Shown in pieces: positions 34,684 through 41,150 of a DNA stretch of 64,000 bases (position 1 is the stretch's first letter; every line of letters starts with the position of its first letter). The stretch comes from Luteimonas endophytica. Its GTDB lineage: Bacteria > Pseudomonadota > Gammaproteobacteria > Xanthomonadales > Xanthomonadaceae. The DNA is taken from contig NZ_JARXRM010000012.1 of NCBI RefSeq assembly GCF_029887875.1, positions 64,412 to 128,411 of the forward strand, read 5' to 3'. The notes under the pieces were generated by a model. It did no database searches and was not told the origin of the DNA. It saw nothing but the letters and a program-made list of their open reading frames with translations. The translations under genes and the position numbers were made by a program.

Positions 34684-34920
34684 TCAAGGCGCCGGCCCCG
34701 AGCGCCTGTGCCGCAACGCTCGGATGGCCGCCGGCAGCGCCAGCACCCCGGCGAGCACCAAGGCAAGCGAGCCCACCAGGATGGCCGGACCCAACCAGGC
34801 AGGTGTGGTGTTCAACGCGCCGGCGTACCTGAGGCCAAGGAACGCACCGACCAGGCCGCCCGACCAAGAAAGGACCGCCAGCGTGAGGGGAAATCGTGGC
34901 TTCGCCTCCGAGTCCTTCAT
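34684..34920 (-). CDS. Small membrane protein (cassette cargo)
   Basis: 78 aa with two transmembrane helices: FPLTLAVLSWSGGLVGAFLGLRYAG and WLGPAILVGSLALVLAGVLALPAAI. Its start lies 15 bp after an attC site, the usual position of the first gene of a cassette. Confidence 0.6.
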   Translation of the reverse strand: MKDSEAKPRFPLTLAVLSWSGGLVGAFLGLRYAGALNTTPAWLGPAILVGSLALVLAGVLALPAAIRALRHRRSGPAP

Positions 34921-34934
34921 CTGTGCCTCCAGGT

Positions 34935-34992
34935 GCCGAACGCTCGAACTAGGCCGACCCGAAGCGGGTTCGGCTTGAATGAATTGTTCCGC
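34935..34992 (-). repeat. Integron attC site
   Basis: 58 bp. On the minus strand GGAACAATTCATTCAAGCCG and CGGCCTAGTTCGAGCGTTCGGC flank the central GAACCCGCTTCGGGT. Strong imperfect palindrome; the R' box GTTCGGC differs from GTTRRRY at one base. Orientation matches minus-strand cassette genes. Confidence 0.8.
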
Positions 34993-35033
34993 CGCCACAG
35001 GCTTGTCGCAAGCCCTGGTGACTGGCTGCTCGA

Positions 35034-35306
35034 CTATTGTTGAGTCTGTATCGCGATAACGGTTAAGGCGGACCCGCCAAGATCGATGGACTTGCGCCAG
35101 ACATGCCTAGCGCCCGGGACTGGAACGAATGTTCCCTCATATGCCCGTGCGGACAGCTGCTTGTGAAGCGGCGGCGTGGGGCCCGGAAGAGCGCTCTTGG
35201 GCATGTTCGACGCCCACGTTGATATGAAGCCCGTGAAGTTGCTATGGCTGCCTTGCGCCACATGGGTGGCGCCTCTATACGCAACGATGTAGGTGAAAAG
35301 TGGCAT
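35034..35306 (-). CDS. Small protein of unknown function (cassette cargo)
   Basis: 90 aa. No signal or membrane helix; residues such as FTYIVAYRGATHVAQGSHSNFTGFISTWA suggest a small alpha/beta fold. It fills a cassette bounded by attC sites at 34935 and 35311. Confidence 0.55.
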   Translation of the reverse strand: MPLFTYIVAYRGATHVAQGSHSNFTGFISTWASNMPKSALPGPTPPLHKQLSARAYEGTFVPVPGARHVWRKSIDLGGSALTVIAIQTQQ

Positions 35307-35310
35307 CGCG

Positions 35311-35425
35311 ACCTAGCGCTCGAGGTAAGCCGCCCCGAAACGAGGAAGCTGGGAGCCGAGGATGCCACACGGCCGGGCCATTGAACTCAAGCCTGCGGGC
35401 ACGGGCCGACTCCCGTGCCATCCCG
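35311..35425 (-). repeat. attC-like site, long form, partly decayed
   Basis: The R' end is clear on the minus strand (GCGGCTTACCTCGAGCGCTAGGT); the R'' side is spread over about 100 bp and shares GAGGATGCCACA with the long attC at 50643. It precedes the cassette gene start by 5 bp. Confidence 0.5.
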
Positions 35426-35448
35426 ATCGCGGGCTACCATTGCAGACG

Positions 35449-36366
35449 ATGACCGATCTCCCCACGACCCTTCGAGAACGCCTGGGGCTCGCTGACCCTG
35501 TGCCGGTCGGGTTCGAACGGGGCGAGGTCGAAGAGGCCGACGGCTTCGCCCGGGAACGGATCGAGTATCGGGGGCTCGAAGGCGACCTCATACCGGCTTT
35601 CCTGTTCACGCCGCGGGGCTGCAATCCGCTCGGCGGCGTGGTGGTCTTTCACCAGCACAATGGCGAGTTCCATTTCGGCAAGAGCGAGGTCGCCGGTTTG
35701 GTGGGCGACGCGCTCCAGGCCTTCGGGCCGGCGCTTGCGCGTAGGGGCCTCGCAGTCCTGGCCCCGGACGCCATCACCTTCGAGGATCGACGAGCCGCGG
35801 TGCGGGGGGTGGAACCGGACTACTACGATTGGCTTCAGCACTACAACGCCATGAGCTACCGCTTGCTGGATGGCGACGTGCTGATGAGGAAGTGCCTGGA
35901 TGACGCCCAACGGGCCCTGAGCGTGCTGCTCCAGGCCACTGCGTTGGACCAGCGGCTGGTTGGCGTGGCGGGGCACTCGTACGGTGGCTACACGGCGCTC
36001 TACCACGCGGCAGTCGATGCGCGCTGCAGGTTCGCCTGCATCAGCGGTGCCGTGTGCAGCTTCGGGACGCGCCGCCGGGAAGGGACCGGGGTCACCCTCT
36101 TCGAGGCCGTGCCCGGGCTCGCCCGCCTGATCGACACGCACGATGTGCTTTCGGCCATCGGCCCCCGGCCGACCATGGTGGTGTCGGGCGCCCAGGACAA
36201 GTACTCGCGGGACGCGGACCAGGTGGTGGCCAAGGTCGCCGGCGACTTCATCACCGAACTCCGGGTCGACCGCGGACACGCGCTCGATCAGGAGAGGTTC
36301 GATGCGATCGTCGAGTGGATCGTTGGCCGCGTATCCGATCGGCACAAAGAGAAGCCCAGCACCTGA
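35449..36366 (+). CDS. Alpha/beta hydrolase, dienelactone-hydrolase-like
   Basis: 305 aa. GVVVFHQHNGEFHFGKSEVAG forms the oxyanion loop, GVAGHSYGGYTAL carries the nucleophile Ser at about 190, SGAQDKYSRD the acid and DRGHALDQERF the His. No signal peptide. It is on the plus strand, against the other cargo of this stretch, so it may be a reversed cassette or a separate insertion. Confidence 0.85.
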   Translation: MTDLPTTLRERLGLADPVPVGFERGEVEEADGFARERIEYRGLEGDLIPAFLFTPRGCNPLGGVVVFHQHNGEFHFGKSEVAGLVGDALQAFGPALARRGLAVLAPDAITFEDRRAAVRGVEPDYYDWLQHYNAMSYRLLDGDVLMRKCLDDAQRALSVLLQATALDQRLVGVAGHSYGGYTALYHAAVDARCRFACISGAVCSFGTRRREGTGVTLFEAVPGLARLIDTHDVLSAIGPRPTMVVSGAQDKYSRDADQVVAKVAGDFITELRVDRGHALDQERFDAIVEWIVGRVSDRHKEKPST

Positions 36367-36455
36367 ATCGCTCCACCAAGTGGTCTGGCCGTGGATTTGG
36401 CGGTCCCGTGTTTCTACATACGTCTACACGGGGTGTGGTGATAGCCACTTCGCCC

Positions 36456-36743
36456 TCAGCGGACCTGGACTTCAGTGCAGGCGCCACTCTGGAGCCAGAC
36501 TTCGGCAACCAGCCGCCCCGCCTTCCATTGGGCCACCTCTCGGCCATGATCCATGCTGCCAAAGAAGGTGTACGGCCCTGCTTTACTGACGACGTATTCG
36601 ATGTCCTTGCCGATGAAGTCACTGCCCGGCTCGAACAAAGCGCGAAGCGCCAGTTCGGCCTTCTGGCGACGCTTGCGACGGCGTACCAGCAAAGTGCCGA
36701 GCATCAGCGCGAGAAGGATCGAGATGGCGTACCAGATGTCCAA
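36456..36743 (-). CDS. Small membrane-anchored protein (TTG start likely)
   Basis: 95 aa. N-terminal transmembrane helix (WYAISILLALMLGTLLVRRRKRR) with a positive stop-transfer, then a small soluble domain (IGKDIEYVVSKAGPYTFFGSMDHGREVAQWKAGRLVAEVWLQ). No ATG before the helix; TTG with a G-rich upstream is likely. Resembles SmpA/OmlA-like small beta folds only in length. Cassette cargo. Confidence 0.5.
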   Translation of the reverse strand: MDIWYAISILLALMLGTLLVRRRKRRQKAELALRALFEPGSDFIGKDIEYVVSKAGPYTFFGSMDHGREVAQWKAGRLVAEVWLQSGACTEVQVR

Positions 36744-36788
36744 CCCCTCGCCCCAACCTGCGCCAAAGGAATCAACTCGAACGAATCG

Positions 36789-37154
36789 TCAGGACGCAAC
36801 CGCAGTGACGCTGCCACCAATGACCTTCCAGGAGCCTCCCAGGCTTGCCCACATGCGGATGTACCTGAACCTGCCCGAGAAGGCAGCGCCGTCGAACGAT
36901 CCTGCCAAGTACGCCGTGACAACCGACACGGCAGCAGACCCGTAGGTCTCTACCTTGACCTCTTCCCAGTCAGCTCGGTCCAACTTTTGTCGTTTGGATC
37001 GATGAAGATCCAGGTCATCCTGCTTCCGAAAGGTTGTCCCATCGGGGCCAACGAACAGCAAGCTGTCTGAGATCAGCCTCTCGAGCGTCGGCACATCGCC
37101 ATTGAGCATTGCCAGCCGGAGGGACTCTTCCAGATTGCGGATCACGGATTCCAT
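36789..37154 (-). CDS. NTF2-like (SnoaL/DUF4440) protein
   Basis: 121 aa. IRNLEESLRLAMLNGDVPTLERLISDSLLFVGPDGTTFRKQDDLDLHRS is the first half of an NTF2-like cone fold of the DUF4440 type, and AFSGRFRYIRMWASLGGSWKVIGGSVTAVAS the closing strands. Begins 14 bp after an attC-like site. Confidence 0.82.
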   Translation of the reverse strand: MESVIRNLEESLRLAMLNGDVPTLERLISDSLLFVGPDGTTFRKQDDLDLHRSKRQKLDRADWEEVKVETYGSAAVSVVTAYLAGSFDGAAFSGRFRYIRMWASLGGSWKVIGGSVTAVAS

Positions 37155-37167
37155 GTTCTTCCTCTTG

Positions 37168-37229
37168 CAGCGCCTGAACCAGGCCACGCCGCGAACGGCG
37201 TCGGCTTGCATGAATCTTGAGGCGTCAGC
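37168..37229 (-). repeat. attC-like site (degenerate)
   Basis: Minus strand: CTGACGCCTCAAGATTCATGCAAGCCGACG, centre CCGTTCGCGG and the right arm CGTGGCCTGGTTCAGGCGCTG. Palindromic core intact, R boxes degraded. The stop codon of the YCII gene lies in it. Confidence 0.6.
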
Positions 37230-37689
37230 ATGCACCTTTTGCTTGGGACTTGTTAGCGTTGAGAGCCCGCCAAGCCGCACTCCACGTCGGCGCGGCCTCC
37301 CTGACGAGTTGGAGAATTTCAGGCGGCAGGTCTCCTGAGCCTGTCAGTTGACGAATTTCCAGAATGTCGTCCGTCCCGGAACCGGACGGAGCGCGGAGGG
37401 CCCATTGAACAGCCTCGTCGAGCGATCCCACCTCAATGAGATAGAAGCCTCCCACCAGTTCCTTGGACTCGGCGAAGGGGCCATCAACAATGCAGCGTTT
37501 GCCTCCATCGACCGCGACGCGGGCCGCTTTCGCCGCAGGGTTGAGCCCCTCTGAGGCGACAAGCACTCCGGCCTGGTGCATCTCTTCGTTGAAGCGCATG
37601 TAGGCCTTGAAGAGTTCTACGTCGAACTCGGGGCGCTGGTCGGCTGCCGTCTTCTCCGCGCTCGACTGCGCCGTAATGATGAATCGCAT
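37225..37689 (-). CDS. YCII-domain protein (cassette cargo)
   Basis: 154 aa. MRFIITAQSSAEK, AYMRFNEEMHQAGVLVASEGLNP, DGPFAESKELVGGFYLIEVGSLDEAVQWALRAP is the YCII/DGPF pattern, including the DGPF tetrad. An extra C-terminal helix of about 30 residues is present. Common integron cargo type. Confidence 0.88.
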   Translation of the reverse strand: MRFIITAQSSAEKTAADQRPEFDVELFKAYMRFNEEMHQAGVLVASEGLNPAAKAARVAVDGGKRCIVDGPFAESKELVGGFYLIEVGSLDEAVQWALRAPSGSGTDDILEIRQLTGSGDLPPEILQLVREAAPTWSAAWRALNANKSQAKGAC

Positions 37690-37799
37690 CGCTTGTTCCC
37701 CGAATGTAGGTGCTCTGGATACGGCTATGACGAGCGAGGGCTAGTCGAATCGACAGGACCACGCCCTTCAAGAAAGGAAGGCCACGCCGGGCTTGGCAC

Positions 37800-38243
37800 T
37801 CAGCCTCCGGTCGCCCTTGGCCTCGATCGCCACCAGGTGGTGCTCCGACGGGAAGCCATGCTCGCCCCCAGCCACCCAGCTGCGCCGCTGACGATTGCGA
37901 TGGTCACAAGCTCGATTGGTAGCGAGATCGCAGTCGATGGCCGAGCGACGGCAGCGCCGTGAAGATGAAGCTGGAAGATCGCCCAAACGCCAACGAATAG
38001 CAGGACGGTCGCGGTGTTCAATCGCCTGCCGCCCAGAAAGCATGTCAGGAAGGCCAATGGGGCGCTGGAGATGGCAGCCGCCGCGATCGAAGCTGCGAAC
38101 AGGAACGCCAGGAGCGAGCCCGTGGCGCCGACGGCCTTGGCCCCTACCCCGGCGCCAAGGAAGGCCATTGCATAGACGAATGCAAAGGCATGCGCGATGG
38201 CGACAAGCACCACAACCAGCAGTCCGAGGAGTGGTGGCCTCAT
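37800..38243 (-). CDS. Membrane protein, unknown
   Basis: 147 aa with four hydrophobic helices: LLGLLVVVLVAIAHAFAFVYAMAFLG, ATGSLLAFLFAASIAAAAI, TATVLLFVGVWAIFQLHLHG and ELVTIAIVSGAAGWLGASM. The ATG overlaps the stop of a short upstream ORF (ATGA), so the two may be read together. Confidence 0.6.
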   Translation of the reverse strand: MRPPLLGLLVVVLVAIAHAFAFVYAMAFLGAGVGAKAVGATGSLLAFLFAASIAAAAISSAPLAFLTCFLGGRRLNTATVLLFVGVWAIFQLHLHGAAVARPSTAISLPIELVTIAIVSGAAGWLGASMASRRSTTWWRSRPRATGG

Positions 38244-38419
38244 TCCGCTGGCACCCAACCTGGCCCTAGGGCAGCGGCTTGGTCCTGGACGAGCTGCCAG
38301 GCCACGCCGGACGGCCACGGCGCGAACCGCCCGCACACAGCCATGGCTGGCAACAGGATCAGATAGGCCGGCATGCCGACCTTGAGGATACTCAAGGCGA
38401 AATGGAGTTCGCGCTTCAC
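38240..38419 (-). CDS. Short ORF (59 aa) coupled to the membrane protein gene
   Basis: Starts at a GTG and ends in ATGA overlap with the next gene. KRELHFALSILKVGMPAYLILLPAMAV gives one hydrophobic helix, then GRFAPWPSGVAWQLVQDQAAALGPGWVPAE. Codon use is gene-like but there is no ribosome-binding site; it may be the remnant of a longer protein. Confidence 0.35.
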   Translation of the reverse strand: MKRELHFALSILKVGMPAYLILLPAMAVCGRFAPWPSGVAWQLVQDQAAALGPGWVPAE

Positions 38420-38511
38420 TGATACGTCGAACTGCGATTCGGCCCCGGCGGGCCCCCGCCGGCACTCTGCGCCTCGTGCTCCGGGCCGTCAAATGCTGCC
38501 CGGCAGCGTGG

Positions 38512-38784
38512 TCAGCATTCCGCTTCCAGGCGCAGGCACGTCCACGGCCCGGGTTGAATTTCCAACCGGCACCCAGAGACTGAAAGGCAGCTCCGCGAGC
38601 CCAGCAGGACGAGCGCGCGGCAGTTGTAGTACCAAGTGTGATGAGCGCCACGCCTGGCGATCATCTGCGTGGCTCGCTGAGCGATGTTCTCCTCCGTGCC
38701 GCCGGAAGTGATCGTGCTCGCCAGGTCAGCCAGCACCCCCTTCGCAATGACTTGTATTGCCCGATGCGCATGAATGCCCGACAC
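38512..38784 (-). pseudogene. N-terminal remnant of an M24 peptidase-like cassette gene
   Basis: From GTG 38784 the first about 70 residues (HAHRAIQVIAKGVLADLAS, then AQRATQMIARRGAHHTWYYNC and ALVLLGSRSCLSVSG) closely parallel the complete gene at 57082-57777. After CLSVSG the sequence departs and stops, so all metal-ligand residues of the M24 fold are missing. It directly follows an attC site, like its full-length relative. Confidence 0.75.
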
Positions 38785-38787
38785 GAG

Positions 38788-38847
38788 ATCCAACCTCGGA
38801 AATAAGCCGAGCTGCGAAGCGGGTTCGGCTTCAACGAATTTTTAGGT
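38788..38847 (-). repeat. Integron attC site
   Basis: 60 bp. Minus strand: CACCTAAAAATTCGTTGAAG on the left, CGAACCCGCTTCGCAGCTCG in the centre, CGGCTTATTTCCGAGGTTGGAT on the right. R' box GTTGGAT is a perfect GTTRRRY. The TAA stop of the upstream ORF is in the R'' box. Confidence 0.8.
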
Positions 38848-39171
38848 GCTGGACAGCTCGGCAGTGATGTCGGTGACACGGGCGTCTTCCAGAACATTGC
38901 GCCGAAACATGAAGATGTGACTGTTGCTGTGGGTTGAGAAGCGGCTCAACTCCGTAACAACCTCAATAGGGATTAGGGCGCCATAGAGAACAGAAAGGTC
39001 TTGCGAGTATGCGACAGCCGCCAAAGTGTCAAAAGGACGATCGGCCAAGTTGCGAAGGGCGCTTAGCTGAGTTGACTTGTTGTGGGACGTGAGTCTACGA
39101 CCCTTGATTTGGTACCTAGTGCCGTCAGCGCTACGGGCGTCATACCCGGCTTGAGATTGCGGCTTAGGCCA
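38842..39171 (-). pseudogene. 5'-truncated gene, restriction-endonuclease-like/DUF6998-like C-terminus
   Basis: The frame is open from 39171 without any ATG: GYDARSADGTRYQIKGRRLT, LSALRNLADRPFDTLAAVAY, then IPIEVVTELSRFSTHSNSHIFMFRRNVL and DARVTDITAELSS. The RYQIKGRR strand and the following FDTLAAV resemble the C-terminal half of REase-like DUF6998 proteins. The 5' part is missing beyond a stop at 39172. Family call tentative. Confidence 0.5.
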
Positions 39172-39210
39172 CTAGGCGGGGGGGGCCATCTGACACTCGA
39201 CGCCACCCGT

Positions 39211-39423
39211 CTATGCCCCCTCGCCCCGCCACCTACTGATCGCAAGAGCCGATACCAGAAGCGCATACAGGAGCAGCGTCGAGACAAGCCCGTGCAAGAG
39301 GCTGCCCCTGGTGGCCCACGCCCACGCACCCAGCGCCAGCGACAGAACCAGCATTGCGGCTCCCGCACCGGTGGTTGCAGCGGACCGATAGCAACGTAGC
39401 AGCCGATTGCGTGCCATCAACAT
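39211..39423 (-). CDS. Small membrane protein
   Basis: 70 aa, two transmembrane helices: TGAGAAMLVLSLALGAWAWAT and LLHGLVSTLLLYALLVSALAI. GGAAGGA-type SD (on the minus strand GGAAGGATCGCAATG) supports the start at 39423. Confidence 0.55.
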   Translation of the reverse strand: MLMARNRLLRCYRSAATTGAGAAMLVLSLALGAWAWATRGSLLHGLVSTLLLYALLVSALAISRWRGEGA

Positions 39424-39489
39424 TGCGATCCTTCCCGCACTGCGAACAGATAAAACGGGGAATAAAACGAGGGTCAGAGTGGAGTGACC

Positions 39490-39643
39490 CCTGTTCTTCG
39501 ACCCGAATCTTCTCAAGCCGGGCAAGCGCGGGCCGGCGCCGAAGCTGCAGCAGCAGCTTGAACGTATCCAGCAGTTGCCCAAGGTAAGGCAACGCACCGT
39601 CAGCGAAGTGCTCGACTCGCTACTCGCGCAGGCCGGACGCTGA
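39490..39643 (+). pseudogene. C-terminal remnant of an XRE-type regulator
   Basis: Plus-strand frame ending at TGA: FFDPNLLKPGKRGPAPKLQQ, then LERIQQLPKVRQRTVSEVLDSLLAQAGR. This tail is characteristic of small phage/plasmid-type HTH regulators whose helix-turn-helix lies upstream. Here the HTH is absent, so only the 3' end remains. Confidence 0.5.
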
Positions 39644-39667
39644 CCGCAGCGGTCACACTTTACTAAC

Positions 39668-39693
39668 GACAAGGCCCACTTCCGGGCCTTGTC
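39668..39693. terminator. Perfect 10-bp hairpin between the RHS operon and the cassette array
   Basis: GACAAGGCCC and GGGCCTTGTC with a 6-nt loop, 37 bp beyond the immunity-candidate stop. The T-tract on the minus side is weak (GTTAGT), so termination may be partial. Confidence 0.55.
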
Positions 39694-39729
39694 ATGCGGC
39701 GCGGATCGAGATCCCTGCGAGATCCTCCC

Positions 39730-40227
39730 TCAATCCAGAGCGTCGGTTTCAGCGTAACAGGCATGTGGCATAGATGCGGAGCCGTCCCTGACCACAATGC
39801 TGCACATCACATAGTCTCGGAATGGAATCGCCCGGTTTGTCGTAGCCATCTTGGTAAGCGCTACAAAGTCCGGTGCGGTGCTCGTAGGTAGATAAATTAC
39901 TTCCACCATTTTTGAACCATCCTGGGACTCGGTAACAGCTACCTTTGTTAGCACCCGCCCTCCTTCCAAGACGGAATATGCTGACCTCAGATCAGCACGC
40001 CCATGAAAGGGAGTGCTCGCGTCACCAATCATGTACTCGATCGTCACATCATCAAATACATCAGGGTTATTAGCTATTGCTTTCAGCGCTTGCTCATCTC
40101 GCAACATAACGGCTTCAAGCAGATCGCTGGCCAGATCCTCAATGCATGGTTGAGCTGCTTGGGCTACCGGCTGCCAAGTGCATCCAGCCAATATGCACCC
40201 AAACAAGAAGAACGAAAATTGTTTCAT
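39730..40227 (-). CDS. Lipoprotein, candidate immunity protein for the M23 RHS toxin
   Basis: 165 aa. Lipoprotein signal FFLFGCILAGCTW with lipobox Cys at 16. The mature domain (EDLASDLLEAVMLRDEQALKAIANNPDVFDDVTIEYMIGD, FHGRADLRSAYSVLEGGRVLTKVAVTE) has an NTF2-like helix-then-sheet pattern. ATG overlaps the stop of the RHS tip (ATGA), the classical toxin-immunity coupling. A periplasmic lipoprotein is the expected location for protection from a peptidoglycan peptidase. Lower G+C than the RHS genes. Immunity function is inferred from position and location. Confidence 0.7.
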   Translation of the reverse strand: MKQFSFFLFGCILAGCTWQPVAQAAQPCIEDLASDLLEAVMLRDEQALKAIANNPDVFDDVTIEYMIGDASTPFHGRADLRSAYSVLEGGRVLTKVAVTESQDGSKMVEVIYLPTSTAPDFVALTKMATTNRAIPFRDYVMCSIVVRDGSASMPHACYAETDALD

Positions 40228-41150
40228 CTCTGCTCGATCTCCCTATCTTTCAACTGCGTTTGAACCGGGTCTACCGGCTTGGTTGCGGTCGTGGCTGGTG
40301 TATCACTCGTACCAGGGCGATAGGTGTAGTGCAAGTGCGGCCCCGTTATTCGACCACTGCCGTCAGAGCTACCAATCGGATAACCTGCTTCCACTCTGGT
40401 TCCTTTGCTAACTCCCTCCGCTGGGGCCGTATGCGCATAGCCAGATAGACTTCCGTCATTGTTCTGAACCATTATCTGATTCCCCCCGGATCCTCCCGAA
40501 GCTATTGATACAACTTCACCTGGCTGAGTCGACCTGATTTCTGCTCCGACGGGCGCCCTGAAATCTGTCCCGTTGTGTAGCCTTACTTGCCCTGTTACGG
40601 GATGTACGCGCTCACCATACCCGCTTGTAACAGTCCCGCTTTCTGTTGGCAGGACTGGGCCCGTGTAGGGATTTATGGGTGCAACACTTACTGACTGAGC
40701 ATGACGCTCTGCCTCACGGAGGACGCTCTGCCGCCCATCCGGATCGGTGAACTTATAGGGATTGCTGTTTCCGTATCGGTACCGATTGAACGCCACCAAT
40801 GGCTGATCGTAAGCCGTCACCGGATCCACGCTGAGGAAGCCGCCGATCCCCGGATCGTAATAGCGCTGCTGCATGTACGTCAGGCCGGTCGCCGCATCCT
40901 GGACGTGACCGGTGTACCCCGGTCCGTCCTGCACCGCAGGCGTGAGTTGCTGTCCGTACGCTTCGTACTCCCGACGCCCCTCGACGACGGCACCGGATGC
41001 ATCCGTCATCGCCACCACGCTTCCCAGCGCGTCGGTATGGACATACTTAACCGTAGTCTGGGCCGCAGCCCCTATTGGGGTAAGGAGCGCTGCAACAAGC
41101 AGCAGGCCGCACAGGTGTGGCAGCCCGGTCCGGGCCGTCCGCGTATTCAT
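40224..41150 (-). CDS. Secreted RHS core with C-terminal M23 peptidase toxin (split RHS, part C)
   Basis: 308 aa. Own Sec signal (LLLVAALLTPIGAAAQ, cleavage near 30). Residues 33-140 are the RHS-associated core: VKYVHTDALGSVVAMTD, GYTGHVQDAATGLTYMQQRYYDP, ending in NPYKFTDPDGR, the DPxG-type end of the shell. Residues 165-285 are an M23 (LytM) metallopeptidase with all ligands: H192-x3-D196 (LHNGTDFRAP), H240 in GYAH and H272-x-H274 in GPHLHY. It should cut peptidoglycan cross-links. ATGA overlaps on both sides couple it to part B and the lipoprotein. Confidence 0.9.
   Translation of the reverse strand: MNTRTARTGLPHLCGLLLVAALLTPIGAAAQTTVKYVHTDALGSVVAMTDASGAVVEGRREYEAYGQQLTPAVQDGPGYTGHVQDAATGLTYMQQRYYDPGIGGFLSVDPVTAYDQPLVAFNRYRYGNSNPYKFTDPDGRQSVLREAERHAQSVSVAPINPYTGPVLPTESGTVTSGYGERVHPVTGQVRLHNGTDFRAPVGAEIRSTQPGEVVSIASGGSGGNQIMVQNNDGSLSGYAHTAPAEGVSKGTRVEAGYPIGSSDGSGRITGPHLHYTYRPGTSDTPATTATKPVDPVQTQLKDREIEQR

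Noticed and set aside
38250-38320. attC site before the 37800-38243 gene
   Set aside because: A short GC palindrome is present but it lies in a coding frame and lacks the CATTCAAGCC core.
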